From the NCBI GenBank assembly GCA_020247545.1, contig JADCIX010000011.1, forward strand, positions 62,001-126,000: 64,000 nucleotides of DNA, in the 5' to 3' direction. Origin of the DNA: Rhodocyclaceae bacterium (GTDB taxonomy: Bacteria; Pseudomonadota; Gammaproteobacteria; Burkholderiales; Usitatibacteraceae). A program made the position numbers and the translations under genes. The notes below the pieces were generated by a model. The model saw nothing but the letters and a program-made list of their open reading frames with translations, did no database searches and was not told the origin of the DNA. This document shows positions 62,066-64,000 of the stretch, in pieces. How positions within the stretch are numbered: the first letter of the stretch is position 1; the number at the start of each line of letters is the position of its first letter.

Positions 62066-63118
62066 CTATTGGATGTCAGGCGGATCATTTGATTTTCTTC
62101 GGTCTCTCCAATTCGAAAACCTCTCCGCCAGCGCGACAAACCAGTCTGGCGGATTTGTGAACTCCTTGAGAAGATGGTTGTAGCGAATCGCCCTTGCTGT
62201 CCAAGCGCGTCCCACCCTGCCTTCAAGATCAGCCATCATCCATCCGGCCTGGAACAGCATTTCAATACGCTCTTCTGGCGGTCGCGTTTCTATCGGCTCG
62301 CGTGACGCAACAAATCGAGTCGGTTCGCCACCACGCGCTTCATCAATGAACTCGCGCAACCTAACTTTCGGTCGTTCAGACCCAACAAGCTTGCAGAACT
62401 GCCGCATCACAGCCAGGCTGTCTGCCGATGCCGGACCATGTTCTACCGGCGCTGGAAGGCGATTCGCGTCGCGACACAGGTTTGCGATATACGCGTGCTC
62501 CTCACTTTCCGCTTCGTCATAATTCTGCGTCGGCGAATCACGCAAATCAAATCCGCAGTCATGACAAACCGATAGCGAATCGACCGCGGTTGAATTGGGC
62601 CGACCCATCTCGATGCGATGAAACGCCACGCCGCTTCTACACTTCGGGCAACGGTCTTGCATCCAAATATTGTGTTGCGCACACATCACATTGAGCACGA
62701 CGCGCCACTGGCGCCGGAAGTAAGGCGTCTCGTCTTCGCGCAAACAAAGGGGACAGAACTGCAATCCAAAACCTTGGCGCTTGCGGTGGTACATCTTCAG
62801 GGTCAGGATCCACGATAGTGATCCGGATTCGCGGAATTTTGCGAACAGCCAACCCTCGTAAGGACGCAACGTCGTGTTGTACGCAACTTCATGCGCTGTG
62901 CCAGTGCGCGCCACTAGTTCATCAATCAGCCATTCCGGCGCCAAGCGGTCAATGTCGCGATTCCAAACCTGCCGCTTATTGCCAAAAACGAGGTTGCAGA
63001 ATGTCTGTACTTTCAGTCCATGACCATGCGCGAGGCGAATGAGCCAACACGAGAGGAGCTCGTCGGGTAGAGGTTTAGTGTGAATGGGCCACAACGACGA
63101 TGTGAGGCCCTTGATCAT
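62066..63118 (-). CDS. tniQ: TniQ-family transposition targeting protein
   Basis: 350 residues from ATG 63118, 2 bp after the tniB stop (a longer frame to 63163 would overlap tniB). TniQ pattern: IHTKPLPDELLSCWLIRLAHGHGLKVQTFCNLVFG, then zinc-binding Cys sets FCPLCLRED, RCPKCRSG and VCHDCGFDL, and the PYFRRQWRVVLNVMCAQHN segment. TniQ/TnsD proteins choose target sites for Tn7, Tn5053 and CRISPR-associated transposons. It runs toward the cargo, as in tniA-tniB-tniQ modules. Confidence 0.92.
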   Translation of the reverse strand: MIKGLTSSLWPIHTKPLPDELLSCWLIRLAHGHGLKVQTFCNLVFGNKRQVWNRDIDRLAPEWLIDELVARTGTAHEVAYNTTLRPYEGWLFAKFRESGSLSWILTLKMYHRKRQGFGLQFCPLCLREDETPYFRRQWRVVLNVMCAQHNIWMQDRCPKCRSGVAFHRIEMGRPNSTAVDSLSVCHDCGFDLRDSPTQNYDEAESEEHAYIANLCRDANRLPAPVEHGPASADSLAVMRQFCKLVGSERPKVRLREFIDEARGGEPTRFVASREPIETRPPEERIEMLFQAGWMMADLEGRVGRAWTARAIRYNHLLKEFTNPPDWFVALAERFSNWRDRRKSNDPPDIQ

Positions 63119-63120
63119 GA

Positions 63121-64000
63121 CTAGATGCGCTTGTACTGCTTGCGCCGCGAAGGCGGCGTCCACCGGATCTTCCCGACGCGGTCAAACAGTATTTGTTCTT
63201 TTCCGCTTTTGATCGCATCCACGGCCAGCACCTTTACGAGGTCGCAGATGTCACCAAGCGTGCCCTCGCTCCGATCATAAATTGCAAGCATCAACGCCTC
63301 GGACTTTAGGTCGGATGGCTTCTTAAGCGGCAGGCGTGTTTCTAGCGTGGCGAGCATCCGCGCCAATTCGTGGTCAAGCTTCCAGGTCGGTAATTCAAAC
63401 GGCGTAAATCGACTCGACATTTGCGGATCGGCATTGAACGCGTTGTAGGCGTCTTCAATGCCGGCCGCAACAATCACAATCTGCGTTTCGTTACCAAGAC
63501 TCTTCAGGGCGTTTCGGTACTCCTGCTGTCGACTGGTAGAACCTGTAATGAGATGATGAATCTCGTCAAGGATCAACATGCGGACTCGCATCTTGCGGAA
63601 TAGCTGCTTAATCTGTGCGTACTTATCTTCTGCCCGTGCCGTTGATTTGAACGGCGCCATTAACGCTTCTAAGATCCGCGAGTACAGCGCGCTGATGTCT
63701 GGCTTCGGCGGTGATTCCGCGAACACCACCGGACAAATAGTGGCCTCACCCTCCGGGTCTATATCCGCCGGATGTTTCGCTTGAAAGTGTTTGAGAATCG
63801 ACGTCTTGCCGTTAAACGACGGTGCGACGAGCAGCATGTTCGGCATGCGGGTCGTAGGCGGGTACGCCAGAAGCGTCTCCAGCTCCTCAATTGCTTCCTT
63901 GGCACGATCATAGCCGATCCAGGTGCCCTGCTGAATGAATCGAATCCGTTCCGCATCTGGCGCTAGGATGGCCTCCTGAGACTTTCCCTTCAGGTGCGGA
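63121..64000 (-). CDS. tniB: TniB-like AAA+ transposition ATPase, N-terminus outside window
   Basis: About 293 codons, open to the right edge. AAA+ regulator of DDE transposase of the TnsC/TniB type. Walker A variant APSFNGKTS, Walker B LILDEIHHLI, sensor VIVAAGIEDAYNAF, arginine finger region SSRFTPFELPTW. Upstream part (RIRFIQQGTWIGYDRAKEAIEELETLLAYPPTTRMPNMLLV) is typical of TniB. The transposase gene should lie just beyond base 64000. Confidence 0.92.
   Translation of the reverse strand, partial: PHLKGKSQEAILAPDAERIRFIQQGTWIGYDRAKEAIEELETLLAYPPTTRMPNMLLVAPSFNGKTSILKHFQAKHPADIDPEGEATICPVVFAESPPKPDISALYSRILEALMAPFKSTARAEDKYAQIKQLFRKMRVRMLILDEIHHLITGSTSRQQEYRNALKSLGNETQIVIVAAGIEDAYNAFNADPQMSSRFTPFELPTWKLDHELARMLATLETRLPLKKPSDLKSEALMLAIYDRSEGTLGDICDLVKVLAVDAIKSGKEQILFDRVGKIRWTPPSRRKQYKRI

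Noticed and set aside
61903-62226. 107-codon minus-strand frame overlapping the tniQ end
   Set aside because: Overlaps tniQ by 161 bp in another frame, with no family pattern; judged a shadow.
1-64000. CRISPR arrays
   Set aside because: No regularly spaced short repeats were seen; the only tandem repeats are the 11-bp pair at 7559 and the 19-bp pair at 60939.
1-64000. rRNA genes or ordinary tRNAs
   Set aside because: None recognised apart from the unusual tRNA-like gene at 50170.

Overview
The window reads as a bacterial chromosome segment, most likely a betaproteobacterium. The gene string gatA-gatB, pyrE, xth, yheS-like, rlpA-dac-dat-ybeD-lipB-lipA is typical of that class, and the proteins look betaproteobacterial; genus and species cannot be told from the sequence alone.

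Bases 1-16554 are core chromosome: the end of gatA and all of gatB (tRNA-dependent amidation), a DUF4124 protein, pyrE, exonuclease III, an ABC-F ATPase of the YheS type, a decayed secreted-protein gene (nonsense codon plus an 11-bp duplication), a thioredoxin-fold lipoprotein, a LytS/LytTR-type two-component pair, and the cell-wall/lipoate block rlpA-dacA-dat-ybeD-lipB-lipA.

From just after lipA to the right edge (about 16.6-64 kb) the content is accessory. It opens with a TnsE-like gene lacking a visible normal start and ends with tniQ and tniB of a Tn7/Tn5053-type transposition module that runs off the window. This suggests, without proof, that the whole stretch is cargo of one large Tn7-like element or a stack of elements. 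The cargo, left to right: (a) a Shango-type defence operon (TerB protein, DUF2791/BrxD-like ATPase, DEAD-box helicase) with a voltage-gated K+ channel gene 9 bp behind it; (b) a decayed integron-cassette-like stretch with small genes, attC-like sites, a dispersed repeat and an IS110-family insertion; (c) a copper block (CusF-like protein, cupredoxin, multicopper oxidase, TolC-family protein, CueR-like regulator, CopZ, CopA) with three MerR-type promoters; (d) an RND heavy-metal efflux operon (CzcI-like, CzcC-like, adaptor, pump); (e) a CadA-type P-ATPase with a divergent YcnI/YnfA/CadR-like operon; (f) an unusual unit made of a short leader reading frame, a strong terminator hairpin, a tRNA-like gene, an AAA+ ATPase, two calcineurin-like phosphoesterases and a small protein; (g) a complete type I Wadjet operon (jetABCD) with a divergent WYL-domain regulator and a tandem-repeat putative operator between them.

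The genes work as three layers: transposition and integration functions at the edges, metal detoxification in the middle (Cu(I) export and periplasmic oxidation, Cd/Zn/Co export), and defence systems (Shango against phage, Wadjet against plasmids) on both sides. The least explained unit is the tRNA-like/AAA+/phosphoesterase operon at 49.9-53.8 kb.
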